14,922 nucleotides of DNA. It comes from Candidatus Moraniibacteriota bacterium (GTDB lineage Bacteria > Patescibacteriota > Minisyncoccia > CAIUEV01). The stretch spans positions 1-14,922 of the forward strand of contig VGKB01000020.1 of NCBI GenBank assembly GCA_016867255.1, in the 5' to 3' direction. Each line of letters starts with the position of its first letter. Within the stretch, counting starts at the first letter, position 1. Shown one piece after another: positions 14,089-14,922 of this stretch. The position numbers and the translations under genes are program-made. The notes beneath the pieces are model-generated. The model did no database searches. It worked only from the letters and a program-made list of their open reading frames with translations, and was not told where the DNA came from.

Positions 14089-14922
14089 ATGTCTACGAAA
14101 AACTTAACGGAGCTAAAAAACGACTTTTTGGAATACCTGGAGATTGAGCGCAACCGAGCTCCGCGGACGCTCAATAATTATAACCGCTACCTTGACCGGT
14201 TTATCCGCTGGCTTGGAAGCTATTTAAAGAAAGGAGCGGCGGAAGTCAAGGACGTAAGCGAGGAAAATATTAGAAAATACCGGATTTATTTGAATCGGTT
14301 AACGGAGAGCAACCAGTCGCTTAAAAAAATTACCCAAGATTACCATGTGATTGCCCTGCGGGGATTTCTGAAATTCTTAGGCAAGCATAAAATTAGCGTG
14401 CCCGCTCCGGACAAGATAGAGCTGGGAAAAACTCACCGCAAGGAAGTTGACTTTTTGGAGCGTCCGGAAATAGAAAGACTGCTGGAAGCTCCCAAGGGGG
14501 TGACTATAGACAGTTTGCGGGATAAAGCCATTCTAGAGTTGTTGTTCTCTTCCGGTTTGCGCGTTTCCGAGCTGGTCGCTCTTGACCGGGCTGACTTCTC
14601 CTTGGCGAAGAATGAACTCTCCATTGAGGGTAAGGGAGGGAAACGCCGAGTGGTGTTTATTTCTGAAATAGCCCAAAAGGCCATCTATATGTACCTTAAG
14701 AAGCGCCGGGATGCGGATGAAGCGCTTTTTGTCCGTCACCATCGGACCAGAAACGATCAAAACTTGAGGTTGAGTGTGCGCACCATTCAGCGGATCGTCA
14801 AAAAATATGCCGCCCGCGCCGGCATCAGCAAAAATATCCACCCGCACACCCTGCGCCACTCTTTTGCTACCGATCTTCTGCAAAGCGGGGCTGACATTCG
14901 TTCCGTCCAGACGCTTCTCGGG
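14089..14922 (+). CDS. xer: Xer-type tyrosine recombinase, 3' end cut by the window edge
   Basis: The 278 visible residues show an N-terminal SAM-like core-binding domain (about 5-100: FLEYLEIERNRAPRTLNNY, then IALRGFLKFLGKH) and the catalytic domain from about 120. Catalytic residues visible are R158 (SGLRVSEL), K182 in the beta-hairpin GKGGKRR, and H253/R256 in HPHTLRHSFATDLL. The window ends at RSVQTLLG, just before the expected second His and the nucleophilic Tyr. It resembles the housekeeping Xer protein of CPR genomes that resolves chromosome dimers; XerC and XerD cannot be told apart here. The ATG at 14089 has no ribosome binding site and lies 43 bases after tRNA-Gly. A mobile-element integrase is a less likely alternative. 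Confidence 0.92.
   Translation, partial: MSTKNLTELKNDFLEYLEIERNRAPRTLNNYNRYLDRFIRWLGSYLKKGAAEVKDVSEENIRKYRIYLNRLTESNQSLKKITQDYHVIALRGFLKFLGKHKISVPAPDKIELGKTHRKEVDFLERPEIERLLEAPKGVTIDSLRDKAILELLFSSGLRVSELVALDRADFSLAKNELSIEGKGGKRRVVFISEIAQKAIYMYLKKRRDADEALFVRHHRTRNDQNLRLSVRTIQRIVKKYAARAGISKNIHPHTLRHSFATDLLQSGADIRSVQTLLG

Noticed and set aside
1631..14922. Whole region between the tRNA remnant and the Xer gene as one integrated mobile element
   Set aside because: It would include polA, the recombinase looks like the housekeeping Xer protein, and no matching direct repeats were seen between the remnant and the tRNA-Gly end.

Overview
The window looks like a chromosomal segment of a Candidate Phyla Radiation (Patescibacteria) bacterium, most likely of the parcubacterial kind. 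The grounds are a DUF5674-family protein, a 116-residue protein of a type I recall only from such genomes, a VirB6-like membrane protein and pilin-like proteins of the CPR type IV secretion style, tight gene packing, few Shine-Dalgarno sites, and tRNA genes without an encoded CCA. This placement rests on recall of families and no search was run. Nearly everything lies on the minus strand. Only tRNA-Gly and a Xer-type recombinase at the right edge are on the plus strand.

Left part (1-4595, minus strand, transcribed right to left): polA, tRNA-Val(CAC), a 33-base remnant of the 3' half of another tRNA, a DUF5674 protein, a conserved 116-residue protein, and alanine racemase (alr, cut by the left edge). 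Spacing is extreme. The last base of the polA stop codon is the first base of tRNA-Val, the DUF5674 gene overlaps the next gene by 11 bases, and alr starts inside the stop codon of its neighbour. GC-rich palindromes sit in frame inside alr (one site) and polA (two sites). One of the polA sites is a 118-bp block with terminal inverted repeats that fills an interdomain linker. A separate 103-bp inverted repeat lies between polA and the next gene upstream.

Central and right part (4786-13832, minus strand): an accessory, secretion-related block. In transcription order it holds a VirB6/TrbL-like polytopic protein with a cytoplasmic tail of about 500 residues, a family 2 glycosyltransferase with two C-terminal membrane helices, a small AtpZ/AtpI-like two-helix protein, an 874-residue protein, a small secreted cysteine-containing protein, and a 669-residue paralog of the 874-residue protein. 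Both large paralogs begin with a two-helix module resembling CPR T4SS pilins and end in a zincin-like domain with HExxH and a downstream Glu. The longer one also has a cysteine-rich and thrombospondin-type-3-like segment. The small secreted gene between them has a consensus sigma-70-type promoter, a strong ribosome binding site and its own Rho-independent terminator.

Working model (inference): the VirB6-like protein is part of a type IV secretion or pilus channel, and the two pilin-anchored metallopeptidase-like proteins are surface or effector proteins made with it. The small secreted protein could be an inhibitor, immunity protein or partner. The right edge carries tRNA-Gly(TCC) and a housekeeping-type Xer tyrosine recombinase cut off before its catalytic tyrosine. 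No stretch longer than 300 bases lacks a gene.
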